Positions 27,064 through 34,463 are shown, numbered from the stretch's first letter. The stretch: DNA of 64,000 bases from Bradyrhizobium nanningense (GCF_004114535.1 NZ_LBJC01000013.1:1-64000), one strand, 5' to 3'. Notes: generated by a model not told the origin, from the sequence alone. A program made the numbers and translations.

Positions 27064-27675
27064 ATGGGCTTCTACAACGATGTCATTCTCCCGCGGCTTT
27101 GCGACCTTGCGATGCGGAACAAGGAACTTGCGCCCTACCGGGAGCGCGCGGCCCGTGCCGCACACGGCCGGGTGCTCGAGATCGGCATCGGGTCCGGCCG
27201 CAACCTGCCGTTCTACGGGACGACCGTGAAGCAAGTCGTGGGGCTTGAACCCGGCGCGAAGCTTATCGAGATGGCGCGACACGCTCCACATCCGGAAACT
27301 CCGGTCGAGTTTGTCGAAGCTTCGGCCGAGGCCATACCGATCGGGGACTGCAGCATCGATACGGTGGTGACGACCTGGACCATGTGCAGCATTCCGGACG
27401 TCGATCGCGCGATGACAGAGGCGCGCCGTGTGTTGAAACCGGGAGGGAAGCTCGTCTTCGTCGAGCACGGCCGCGCGCCCGAACCGCGCGTGCGCTGGTG
27501 GCAAGATCGCCTGACCCCCGCGTGGATGTGCATCTCGGGCGGCTGTCATCTCAATCGGGACATTGCAGACATCCTGAACCGGAACGGCTTTCGCATCGAG
27601 GAGATGCGCACCGGATACATGAATGGGCTGAAGCCCATGACCTTCATGTACGAGGGCCAGGCGAGTCCTCGTTGA
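27064..27675 (+). CDS. Class I SAM-dependent methyltransferase
   Basis: A 203-residue methyltransferase. Motif I is 'RVLEIGIGSGRNLPFYG' (about 37-53), with 'VVGLEPGAKLIEMA' and 'ALRRV..GGKLVFVEHG'-like blocks, here 'EARRVLKPGGKLVFVEHGRAP'. The tail 'NRNGFRIEEMRTGYMNGLKPMTFMYEGQA', shortened here, resembles phospholipid or UbiE-like methyltransferases. It starts 9 bp after the cytochrome gene. The substrate is unknown; arsenite or lipid methylation would fit the setting but is speculative. Confidence 0.87.
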   Translation: MGFYNDVILPRLCDLAMRNKELAPYRERAARAAHGRVLEIGIGSGRNLPFYGTTVKQVVGLEPGAKLIEMARHAPHPETPVEFVEASAEAIPIGDCSIDTVVTTWTMCSIPDVDRAMTEARRVLKPGGKLVFVEHGRAPEPRVRWWQDRLTPAWMCISGGCHLNRDIADILNRNGFRIEEMRTGYMNGLKPMTFMYEGQASPR

Positions 27676-27699
27676 CACCTGTGGCAAGGAGATTCGAAG

Positions 27700-28182
27700 A
27701 TGAAGAAACGCGCGCATTTGATGACGCGCCGGTCGCTTGTATGGCTTATGGCCGCGGCGGTCGTTGCCGGGCCTGCCGGCGCGGCGCAGGCCGAACAAGC
27801 CACCATCACGGTGCATAAGGATCCGAACTGCGGCTGCTGCGCCGGCTGGGTGCAGCATCTCCGAGACGCAGGATTTACCGTACGGGTGGAGGAGGCTGCC
27901 GATCTCGACGCGGTTCGGAGCCGTCTCGGCATTCCCCCGGACTTGGCCGCGTGTCACACCGCGGAGGTCGCAGGTTATCTCGTCGAGGGGCACGTGCCGG
28001 CTGCGGCCGTGCGGCGGCTTCTCTCGGAGCGTCCCATTGCGAAGGGGCTCGCCGTGCCGGGCATGCCGATCGGATCGCCCGGGATGGAAGGCGGCAAGCC
28101 GCAGCCCTACGCCGTCGTGCTGTTCGGTGCTGATGGACAAAGGCCATTCATGCGCTTCGTCGGCTCGCAGGCGATCGGTTGA
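27700..28182 (+). CDS. DUF411 metal-binding protein
   Basis: A 160-residue exported protein with a Tat/Sec-like signal ('MTRRSLVWLMAAAVVAGPAG') and the DUF411 fold. It contains the Cys motif 'KDPNCGCCAGW' (C44, C46, C47), 'ACHTAEVAGYLVEGHVPA' and 'VPGMPIGSPGME'. DUF411 proteins are found with copper and silver resistance genes and bind Cu(I) with these residues. AAGGAG lies before the ATG. Last gene of the cus-type operon. Confidence 0.92.
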   Translation: MKKRAHLMTRRSLVWLMAAAVVAGPAGAAQAEQATITVHKDPNCGCCAGWVQHLRDAGFTVRVEEAADLDAVRSRLGIPPDLAACHTAEVAGYLVEGHVPAAAVRRLLSERPIAKGLAVPGMPIGSPGMEGGKPQPYAVVLFGADGQRPFMRFVGSQAIG

Positions 28183-28185
28183 GAG

Positions 28186-28428
28186 CTATCGACGAAGCAT
28201 GTTCCCAGGCTCGGCGTCACGGAAACCGAGGCCACGGCCGGTGAACTCTTCGTGCCCCGCGCCGGCGATTTTGAGAAGACTCCCCGGATTGACAGCCCTT
28301 GGCACCGGCCCTCGCTGACGAGCCGGCCGTCGAAAGAGAGAAGGGCCCTGCAGGGCGACGCATTCGCCGTCCTGCAAGTCGAATGAGACAAAGATGTGCA
28401 GACGTTTGAGTGCGCGGACCGTCAGCAT
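28186..28428 (-). pseudogene. Possible remnant of an ABC ATPase gene (N-terminal fragment)
   Basis: An 80-residue frame whose first 30 residues (MLTVRALKRL..., with 'VSFDLQDGECVALQGPS') match the N-terminus of ABC ATPases right up to the Walker A loop. The sequence departs at 'GPS' where GSGKS should follow, and the remaining 50 residues show no ABC motif. It starts 3 bp after the stop of the ATP-grasp gene. Best read as the 5' stump of a FetA/YbbL-like ABC gene cut by a deletion. A chance match is possible. Confidence 0.35.
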
Positions 28429-28431
28429 GTG

Positions 28432-29466
28432 TCAGTGCTTGCGCTGCAGCCGATCGGCAACTCGCGCGGCGATTTCCGCAGGCGCCTCGTTCGGGTAAGG
28501 ATGCACCGAGCTGACATTGATCTCGCCGAGTACATAGCTGTCGGTGCCGTCGGGAAGGACCGGACCAAGCATGAAGTCGGCGTCCCAGATCATTGGTAGG
28601 TCACCTCGCGCGATATCTAGCAACGAGGTCAGCTGCGGCGTCCACTCCTCTTCCATTAAGCGACGCAGCCGCTGGAAGCGCGGGTCCGCGTTCGACGTGT
28701 AGAGCCGTGGTCCGGCCTCGGAACGTGCGACCGGCGAGTCAACCAAGGCCTTGACTTTGTGATGACCGAAGCCGGCGCAGCGATCACCTGCCATATAGCA
28801 GCGCACCACACCTTCGCTCAAGCGAGGCTGGAACGGCTGATCGACCACGCTGCCGTTTTCGAAATACTCCGCGCAACGGCGGACAAAATCATCCAGCGTC
28901 AGTTCCTCGGACCCATCCCTGGTCGCGTCGAGCACCTTTATCATCGGGGAAGCCGGCAGCCTCTCGACTTTCCAGACGCCTTGACCCCCGTTGCCCCGGT
29001 TGCGCTTGATTACCCGCGGACCGGTGGCGAGACGTGTCGGCAACTCGGCGCGCATGGCCGCGGCGGTTTGATATAAAGCCGTGTCGCATCCCCACCCCAT
29101 CGAGCGGGTACGATAGAGGACCTCCTTGGTGCCCATCTTGAGAATGACGTCCGGATGAGCGCTGACCCACACGCCCCGTGCGGCGACGTCCCGTAGCAGC
29201 GCGTCGAGATCGGCGCGATCTCGACCGTCCTGAATTGGGTTAACCCAGACCAGCACGCCGTCCGCCGCGAGCAGTTGATGCCGCACCTCCTCGGTGAAAC
29301 TTTCATCGTAGATCGCCGGCCACGCCTCGATGCCCAGAGCGGCGAGGGCTTCGAAGACGTGCACGAAGCGGCTGTTCCGCGGGTTCGCATCCTGGCGCGC
29401 CGCAGCGTCGCCTCGCGAAAGAATGGCCACGGAAGGTCGGGAAGAGGGCTGTCGTTCGGTATTCAT
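28432..29466 (-). CDS. ATP-grasp-like protein, Cj0069 family
   Basis: A 344-residue soluble protein matching the Cj0069 family: 'VAILSRGDAAAR', 'HPDVILKMGTKEVLYRTRSM', 'RVIKRNRGNGGQGVWKV' (glycine-rich ATP loop) and 'EINVSSVHPYPNEAP' (metal-binding Glu/Asn). The order of these parts is that of ATP-grasp ligases, which join a carboxylate to an amine. Substrate and product are unknown. The ATG at 29466 was chosen because the upstream extension is not conserved-looking. It runs opposite to the cus operon. Confidence 0.82.
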   Translation of the reverse strand: MNTERQPSSRPSVAILSRGDAAARQDANPRNSRFVHVFEALAALGIEAWPAIYDESFTEEVRHQLLAADGVLVWVNPIQDGRDRADLDALLRDVAARGVWVSAHPDVILKMGTKEVLYRTRSMGWGCDTALYQTAAAMRAELPTRLATGPRVIKRNRGNGGQGVWKVERLPASPMIKVLDATRDGSEELTLDDFVRRCAEYFENGSVVDQPFQPRLSEGVVRCYMAGDRCAGFGHHKVKALVDSPVARSEAGPRLYTSNADPRFQRLRRLMEEEWTPQLTSLLDIARGDLPMIWDADFMLGPVLPDGTDSYVLGEINVSSVHPYPNEAPAEIAARVADRLQRKH

Positions 29467-29698
29467 GCGCAAGCTCCACGAATGGCGTGCTGCGCAGAGC
29501 TTGGACCGAGGCCTCACGGGGAGTCTGCTTTGTCCCCACTTGCGGAACAATAATCGGACCGTTTGCGAGTTTCAAGGCGGCGGTCGGCGCGTTCCGTTCC
29601 AATCGTGAACTCTTGGTGATGCTCGCTCGCGGTCGGTAGGCTCGCTCCGGCACATGCCGGTTGACAGCTTCCGGGCCTCGGGGTTTTATCTCTGGACC

Positions 29699-29762
29699 GG
29701 GGACGTGCGATCTCCCCGTGAGGCGACACGCCCAAGCATCGCGTCCTGATCACCAAGGGCGC
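29699..29762 (+). ncRNA. Structured RNA element, copy A
   Basis: GGGGA (29699-29703), GCGAT (29707-29711), then CTCCCCGTGA, a small hairpin GGCG-ACA-CGCC (29722-29732), CCAAG and ATCGC (29738-29742). GCGAT can pair with ATCGC while GGGGA pairs with TCCCC, giving a pseudoknot. A 3' hairpin GCGTCC/GGGCGC (29741-29746, 29757-29762) competes for the last two bases of that stem. It lies about 180 bp before the PepSY peptide gene. The same layout is found at 31705 and 33644. Confidence 0.6.
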
Positions 29763-29765
29763 AGC

Positions 29766-29867
29766 ATGCCATCATTCACCCCCGATACATCCGACAGATT
29801 ATCCCGGCCTCGGTACAGCGCCCGCGCCGACCGCATCGCTTGCGCGCGCGGCGTTGCGCCCTTTTGA
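29766..29867 (+). CDS. Possible 33-residue leader peptide after RNA element A
   Basis: An ATG 3 bp after element A opens a 33-residue frame (MPSFTPDTSDRLSRP...) that ends with TGA at 29867, 75 bp before the PepSY gene. No good ribosome site is visible outside the hairpin. The only support is its position, matched by the frame after copy B. May be non-coding. Confidence 0.25.
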   Translation: MPSFTPDTSDRLSRPRYSARADRIACARGVAPF

Positions 29868-29942
29868 GCACCGAGCCGGGATGTAGGGGCAGGATCGCGA
29901 GACGGACTTCGCCTGGGGCAGGGCATAACCAGGAGAACGATC

Positions 29943-30176
29943 ATGCGACCAGGAACAACCTTCCGCACCGCTCTATTGCTTGCGATCGCGGGCGGGCTGT
30001 CGAGTGCCCAAGCCCTGACACAGGAGGAACTCGTCGCGAGGATCCAGGCGGCCGGTTACACCCAGGTCAGCGACATCAAGTCGACCGCCGAGGGCATCAC
30101 TGCCAAGGCGCTAAAGAACGGCAAGGCGGTGACGCTCGTCGTCGACAGCAGCGGCCAGGTCAAGGAGCGAAACTAA
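29943..30176 (+). CDS. Small exported PepSY-like protein
   Basis: A 77-residue protein with a signal peptide (about 1-24, cleavage after 'SAQA') and one PepSY-type module: 'LTQEELVARIQAAGYTQVSD', 'TAKALKNGKAVTLVVDSSGQ'. Single PepSY proteins of this size are periplasmic and may inhibit or bind other proteins. CAGGAG lies upstream. The DUF1259 gene follows after 17 bp, so the two form an operon behind RNA element A. Confidence 0.82.
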   Translation: MRPGTTFRTALLLAIAGGLSSAQALTQEELVARIQAAGYTQVSDIKSTAEGITAKALKNGKAVTLVVDSSGQVKERN

Positions 30177-30193
30177 GTCGGAGGAGTAGAACG

Positions 30194-31102
30194 ATGAAAA
30201 GAATCATCTGGTCCGTGGCGGTCATTGGCGCCTGCCTCGTTGCATTTCGCGTTGGCCCCTTCATCCCGGCATATGCCCAAGATGCTGACTGGCAGAAGGT
30301 TGACGAGAATTTGGGGCGCAAGCCCGCCGTCTCGGACGACGTCCGCCGCTACGGCTTTCCCCGCACCGATCTCTCCGTGACCTTGGACGGGGTGACGATC
30401 AAGCCGTCGCTGGCGCTCGGCGGCTGGATCGCGTTCAAGCCTGCGCATGGCGGCGCCATGATCATGGGAGACCTCGTGCTCCTCGAGACCGAGATCAATC
30501 CCGTCATGGCCAAGATGATCGCGAGCGGTCTTGCGATCACCGCCGTGCACAATCATCTGCTGCGCGCCAGTCCGGCCACGTTCTACATGCACATCGCCGG
30601 GCACGGCGACCCCGTCAAGCTGGCCTCGGCGATCCATGATGCGCTCGCCGAAAGCAAGACCCCGCTGACGGTCGCGGCGCCATCGAACCCGGCACCGGCG
30701 ATCGACCTCGATACGGCCAGGCTGGATCAGATCATCGGCGTCAAAGGGCAGGCCAACGGCGGCGTCTACCAGTTCAACGTCAAGCGGCGGGACCCGGTCA
30801 CCGAAGACGGCATGCCGCTGACGCCGGTCGGCGCGATGGGCGTCGCGATCGCCATCAATTTCCAGCCGACGGGGGCAGGCAAGGCCGCCATCACCGGCGA
30901 TTTCGTGCTGACCAGCGACGAGGTCAATCCGGTCATCGTGGCGCTGCGCACGCACGGCATCGAGGTGACGGCGCTGCACAGTCACATGCTGGATGAGCAG
31001 CCAAGGCTCTTCTTCATGCACTTCTGGGCCAATGACGACGCGATCAAGCTCGCGGGCGGCCTGCGTGCCGCGCTCGACAAGACCGCCAGCACGAAAAGCT
31101 GA
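30194..31102 (+). CDS. DUF1259 (LppY/LpqO-like) exported protein
   Basis: A 302-residue protein with a signal peptide (1-25) and two tandem DUF1259 modules (about 35-155 and 175-295). Each module has the same His pattern: 'ITAVHNHLLRASPATFYMHI' and 'VTALHSHMLDEQPRLFFMHF'. The repeated His residues suggest metal binding in a cupin-like fold; no activity is established. The start at 30194 has GGAGGAG in front of it. Operon with the PepSY gene; the neighbourhood is rich in redox and metal genes. Confidence 0.88.
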   Translation: MKRIIWSVAVIGACLVAFRVGPFIPAYAQDADWQKVDENLGRKPAVSDDVRRYGFPRTDLSVTLDGVTIKPSLALGGWIAFKPAHGGAMIMGDLVLLETEINPVMAKMIASGLAITAVHNHLLRASPATFYMHIAGHGDPVKLASAIHDALAESKTPLTVAAPSNPAPAIDLDTARLDQIIGVKGQANGGVYQFNVKRRDPVTEDGMPLTPVGAMGVAIAINFQPTGAGKAAITGDFVLTSDEVNPVIVALRTHGIEVTALHSHMLDEQPRLFFMHFWANDDAIKLAGGLRAALDKTASTKS

Positions 31103-31313
31103 CGTCTGGGAGGGAGCTGCGCACGATGATGCGTCGATCCGGACGCGTCCTTGACCGGATCCTCGTCATCCAAAGCGGCGCTCCAACGTATCGACAGAGC
31201 AGGCATTCTCCTTGTTCGTGCCGCTGTCTTGCAGTGCAGCGCCACGGGCTGGGATGCTTTCTGAACTCATGCGCGGGCCGGGTGTTACCGTCTATCGAAC
31301 TATGGAGGAGATT

Positions 31314-31631
31314 ATGCGTGTTCTTGCGACGATAACGGCAGTTCTGCTGTCCTGCACTGTCGCCCCCGCGCTCGCCGCCGAAGCGGAGAAGGCCCCGGCC
31401 CAGTCGGACCCGGCCGCTGCTCCAGTACAGCCGGATCAAACGCCGCGCCAGGCCGAGCAGGCCCGCGAGCAGAGCAGAAAGGATGCCGAAGACGTTCAGA
31501 TTGGGCGTGATTGGAAAGCGCAAGGTGGCGGTGAAGGCGGCCGCGCGGATCGAGCTGAGCCATCCGGACAGGAGCATCAGACCGTCGGTCGAGACTGGCG
31601 AGCTCATCCTGACGCTCGTGAGCCGCGGTGA
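31314..31631 (+). CDS. Small exported hydrophilic protein
   Basis: A 105-residue protein with a signal peptide (about 1-21, cleavage after 'ALA') and a low-complexity mature part rich in Ala, Glu, Gln, Arg and Pro. The segment 'IGRDWKAQGG' and the later 'VGRDWRAHPD' form an imperfect internal repeat. GGAGGAG precedes the ATG, a strong ribosome site. Probably disordered in the periplasm. Family not recognised. Confidence 0.65.
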   Translation: MRVLATITAVLLSCTVAPALAAEAEKAPAQSDPAAAPVQPDQTPRQAEQAREQSRKDAEDVQIGRDWKAQGGGEGGRADRAEPSGQEHQTVGRDWRAHPDAREPR

Positions 31632-31704
31632 GCCGACAGCCGACCCCGGAGAGTCCTGCGCATCCATTTGACAAATCCGCCAACTGCGCAATAGTTGTAC
31701 GTAC

Positions 31705-31767
31705 GGGGAAGCGATCTCCCCGTGAGGCGACATGCCCAAGAATCGCGTCCGGTTCCGATAAGGACGC
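31705..31767 (+). ncRNA. Structured RNA element, copy B
   Basis: GGGGA (31705-31709), GCGAT (31711-31715), CTCCCCGTGA, hairpin GGCG-ACA-TGCC (31726-31736, with a G-U pair where copy A has G-C), CCAAG and ATCGC (31742-31746). The 3' hairpin is GCGTCC/GGACGC (31745-31750, 31762-31767) and again shares two bases with the preceding stem. It lies 168 bp before the superoxide dismutase gene. Confidence 0.62.
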
Positions 31768-31770
31768 TGC

Positions 31771-31938
31771 ATGTCTGCCGTTTGCCGCCCCCAGCCCCAA
31801 GACGTTCTATCCGTGCTTCGCGCGTCGATGTCTCGTTGTCGGCTGCGGGATCGCCGTGCCGACGGCCTCCGCCGAGCCAGGCACGGCGTACGACCGAATG
31901 TGAAACTTCTCTTTGATCTCAATGGAGAACTGCCATGA
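31771..31938 (+). CDS. Possible 55-residue leader peptide coupled to the dismutase gene
   Basis: An ATG 3 bp after element B opens a 55-residue frame (MSAVCRPQPQDVLSV...) rich in Arg that ends exactly at the dismutase start: its TGA overlaps the dismutase ATG (ATGA, 31935-31938). This layout is typical of translational coupling and would let the RNA element control the dismutase through the leader. No homologue is recognised and composition alone does not prove coding. Confidence 0.4.
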   Translation: MSAVCRPQPQDVLSVLRASMSRCRLRDRRADGLRRARHGVRPNVKLLFDLNGELP

Positions 31939-32525
31939 CGCACGTCATGAAACCGCTGTCGTGCGACCCGAGTCGCATCCGCGGCATGTCGGAGCGGATG
32001 ATTATCAGCCACTACGAGAACAACTATGGCGGTGCAGTCAAACGGCTGAATCTGATCGCAGAAAAGCTCGCCGAGATCGACTTTGTCACCGCGCCCGGCT
32101 TCTTAATCAACGGCTTGAAGCGCGAGCAGCTCATCGCAACGAACTCGATGATCCTCCACGAAGTGTTCTTTGATGGTCTGGGGGACGAGAGCGATCCGGG
32201 AGCAAGTCTGAAGGAGGCCTTGGCACGCGACTTCGGTTCGTACGAGCGGTGGCGGTCGGAATTCATGGCGATGGGCAAGGCGCTCGGCGGTGGCTCCGGC
32301 TGGGTCTTGCTGACGTGGTCGCCGCGCGACCGCAAGCTCGTCAATCAGTGGGCGTCGGATCACTGTCACACCCTCGCCGGTGCAACGCCGATTCTGGCGC
32401 TCGATATGTACGAGCACTCCTATCACATCGATTATGGCGCCAAGGCCGGCAGCTATGTGGACGTTTTCATGACGGCGGTCAATTGGAGCGTCGTGCAGCG
32501 GGCTTACGAAGGGATGCAGGAATGA
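31935..32525 (+). CDS. Fe/Mn-type superoxide dismutase, divergent
   Basis: A 196-residue Fe/Mn superoxide dismutase, converting superoxide to oxygen and peroxide. All four metal ligands can be placed: H26 ('ISHYENNYGG'), H75 ('SMILHEVFFDG'), D157 and H161 ('LDMYEHSYHIDYG'). The helix after H26, usually 'KHHQTYV', is 'ENNYGGA' here, so the second-sphere His and the gateway Tyr are lost. No signal peptide is seen. It lies behind RNA element B and its stop overlaps the next gene. Activity may differ from that of standard dismutases. Confidence 0.87.
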   Translation: MTHVMKPLSCDPSRIRGMSERMIISHYENNYGGAVKRLNLIAEKLAEIDFVTAPGFLINGLKREQLIATNSMILHEVFFDGLGDESDPGASLKEALARDFGSYERWRSEFMAMGKALGGGSGWVLLTWSPRDRKLVNQWASDHCHTLAGATPILALDMYEHSYHIDYGAKAGSYVDVFMTAVNWSVVQRAYEGMQE

Positions 32526-32905
32526 GGCGCGCTTCACACGACGCATTGCGTCTGATCGGTTGCGCGGCGCTGCTGGTCCTTACGATCGAGGCACGCGCAG
32601 GAGATCGGTTTCAGCCGCTGGACGGCAAACAGATCCGTGCACGTATGGTGGGCAAAGACATCACCGATGGAGCGCATTGGTCGCTCTATCTACGGCCAGA
32701 CGGCTCGATCATAGGTTCAGAGTCCGGAGATTCCTGGACCGGTAGTTGGAAAATTCGCGATGAGAGGCTCTGCATGACGCAACCGAGCATCACGTCGCTT
32801 GTCTGCAACCAGGTCTGGATGTCGGGCGAAAATATCAGGATGCGCGCCATCGGGGATGAAAAGACGTTCGAGGCTAAAGTCTTGGCTCACCAACCGAACC
32901 GATGA
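32522..32905 (+). CDS. Small exported protein, paralogue of the gene at 33207
   Basis: A 127-residue protein with a signal peptide (about 1-26). The mature part has 'LDGKQIRARMVGKDITDGAH', a beta-rich core and two cysteines ('RLCMTQ', 'LVCNQV'). Its ATG overlaps the dismutase stop (ATGA), so the two are co-translated. The pattern L-x-G-x-x-I-R-A-x-x-x-G-K-x-x-T-D followed by 'PDGS/T' and 'G-x-W-x-x-x-x-x-x-L-C' is shared with the protein at 33207. No function known. Confidence 0.75.
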   Translation: MRRASHDALRLIGCAALLVLTIEARAGDRFQPLDGKQIRARMVGKDITDGAHWSLYLRPDGSIIGSESGDSWTGSWKIRDERLCMTQPSITSLVCNQVWMSGENIRMRAIGDEKTFEAKVLAHQPNR

Positions 32906-33021
32906 AACGATTGCAGGTCCGGCCCGGCAAGCAGGCTGCTTTGGAGGGCACGACCAACATCAATCAAGATCGATGAAAGCTCCGGCGCCGGACAAAGTGC
33001 TACTCACGAAAGGAAAATCGA

Positions 33022-33201
33022 ATGCGAAGCGCGGCACTGGGTTTATGCGTGCTGATTGGTCTGTTCGCTGCGAGCGCGACGGCGCAGGCTCAAACATCCT
33101 GCAGGGTATGCGCCGAACAGCAAAAAGCCTGCATGAAGAATTATGCAGGGCCAGCCTGCAAGACCGAGTATCAGATATGTCGCAAGTCCTGCAGGAAGTG
33201 A
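33022..33201 (+). CDS. 59-residue secreted Cys-rich miniprotein
   Basis: A short frame starting MRSAALGLCVLIGLFAASAT, a good signal peptide (cleavage near residue 23, 'AQA'). The mature part of about 36 residues has seven Lys/Arg and six Cys ('CRVCAEQQKAC...CKTEYQIC...CRKSC'). The CxxC and CxxxC spacing suggests disulfides or metal binding. AAAGGAAAA precedes the ATG. It lies between the two paralogous genes and ends 5 bp before the next start. Family not recognised. Confidence 0.68.
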   Translation: MRSAALGLCVLIGLFAASATAQAQTSCRVCAEQQKACMKNYAGPACKTEYQICRKSCRK

Positions 33202-33206
33202 GGCCC

Positions 33207-33608
33207 ATGGAGCTCGGAAGCTTGCGAGCGAGTTGTTTCATCTCGGCACTTGCTGCCGGCGCCGGGAGCCTGATCGCCATCCATGCTGGTCTTGCCACAG
33301 CCAAAGGTCTGCGTGCCCTTACCGGCGCAGAGATACGTGCGAGCTTCACCGGCAAGCAACTCACTGACGAAGTCCATTACCGTCTCGTCTATGACCCGGA
33401 TGGCACGCTTCGAAGCTATGCGATGGGCGTGAAGAAGATCGGCAAATGGCATGTCGATAAGGACGAATTATGCCTCGATCTCGGAGAGACCGATGATGGC
33501 TGCTATCGGGTTACGCTGAGCGGCGAACGGATTGAGCTGACGCCGACGGGCATCGGCGGCCCGCTCGATGGCATTTTGCAGCCGGCATATCGCGGCGACG
33601 GGAGGTAG
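33207..33608 (+). CDS. Small exported protein, paralogue of the gene at 32522
   Basis: A 133-residue protein with a signal peptide (about 1-32) and a mature domain: 'LTGAEIRASFTGKQLTDEVH', 'DPDGTLRSYAMG', 'GKWHVDKDELCLDL', 'DDGCYRVT'. It is clearly related to the protein encoded at 32522, with the same spacing of the G-K-x-x-T-D, P-D-G and L-C motifs. The intergenic spacing (5 bp after the Cys-rich miniprotein) shows a shared transcript. Binding of a small ligand in a beta-barrel is possible; function unknown. Confidence 0.75.
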   Translation: MELGSLRASCFISALAAGAGSLIAIHAGLATAKGLRALTGAEIRASFTGKQLTDEVHYRLVYDPDGTLRSYAMGVKKIGKWHVDKDELCLDLGETDDGCYRVTLSGERIELTPTGIGGPLDGILQPAYRGDGR

Positions 33609-33643
33609 GCCGGACAGGCATCTGAATAACGGCTGGCGATTTC

Positions 33644-33712
33644 GGGGATGCCGCGACCTCCCCGTGAGATGGGGTCCCATCCAAGTGCGCGCCACCTCGT
33701 TCCGAGGGACGA
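33644..33712 (+). ncRNA. Structured RNA element, copy C
   Basis: GGGGA (33644-33648), GCGAC (33653-33657), CTCCCCGTGA, hairpin GATGG-GGTC-CCATC (33668-33681), CCAAG and TGCGC (33686-33690), then a 3' hairpin TCGTTC/GGACGA (33697-33702, 33707-33712). The loop sequences CTCCCCGTGA and CAAG are kept while the stems change. The last hairpin covers the GAGGGA purine run 5-14 bp before the TauE/SafE ATG, so it could hide the ribosome site. Confidence 0.58.
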
Positions 33713-33716
33713 CCCT

Positions 33717-34463
33717 ATGGATACACTTGTCTTCACTGTCTTTGCTCTTGCCGCGCTCATCGGCGGTTTCGTCAGCGGCTTCTCGGGCTTCGCGATGGGC
33801 CTGGTGGTTTCTGGTGTCTGGCTGCACATCATCACGCCAATGCAGACCGCCACTCTGATTGCTGGATACGGTCTGCTCACCCAAGGCTACGGCATTTACA
33901 AGCTGCGACATGTCCTGGATCTGCGCAAGGCATGGCCGCTCGCGCTCGGAACCGTGATCGGCATTCCTATTGGCGTCGGAATTCTCGCCTATCTCAATCC
34001 GGTCCATCTAAGGTTCGGCGTGGGCATGTTGTTGTTGATATATGCGATCTACGGCCTCGCGCGGCCGGTATTCGCGCCGCTGAAGATCGGGACCGGTGCC
34101 GATATCGCGATCGGCATCTCGAACGGCATGCTTGGCGGCCTGACGGGGTTGGGCGGCGTCATCTCCACGATATCGTGCCAGTGGCGGGGTTGGCCGAAGG
34201 ATGTGCAGCGAGCCGTCTTTCAGCCGGTGCTGTTCATCGCCTTCGTGGTCATCTCCCTGTCGCAGGCCGCAGCCGGCACGCTCACCAAGGAAACACTGAT
34301 GCTGTACGCTATGGGTGTTCCTTTCATGGTCGCGGGCCTTTGGTCCGGCTTCAAACTGTTCGGCACGATCAAGGACGAGACATTCCGCAAGACTGTATTG
34401 GCATTGCTGCTGTTTGCGGGACTCTCGCTGATCGTGTCGATCCCGCCGTTTTCCTTCCGTTGA
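33717..34463 (+). CDS. TauE/SafE family sulfite/anion exporter-like membrane protein
   Basis: A 248-residue membrane protein with about eight helices and the two related glycine-rich motifs of the TauE/SafE family: 'ALIGGFVSGFSGFAMGLVVS' near the N-terminus and 'GISNGMLGGLTGLGGVIST' in the middle. Members export sulfite, sulfoacetate or similar organosulfur anions. The start at 33717 follows RNA element C by 4 bp. Substrate unknown. Confidence 0.88.
   Translation: MDTLVFTVFALAALIGGFVSGFSGFAMGLVVSGVWLHIITPMQTATLIAGYGLLTQGYGIYKLRHVLDLRKAWPLALGTVIGIPIGVGILAYLNPVHLRFGVGMLLLIYAIYGLARPVFAPLKIGTGADIAIGISNGMLGGLTGLGGVISTISCQWRGWPKDVQRAVFQPVLFIAFVVISLSQAAAGTLTKETLMLYAMGVPFMVAGLWSGFKLFGTIKDETFRKTVLALLLFAGLSLIVSIPPFSFR

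Noticed and set aside
31044..32012. 322-codon minus-strand frame across RNA element B
   Set aside because: Crosses three unrelated plus-strand features and has no hydrophobic or motif pattern of a real protein.
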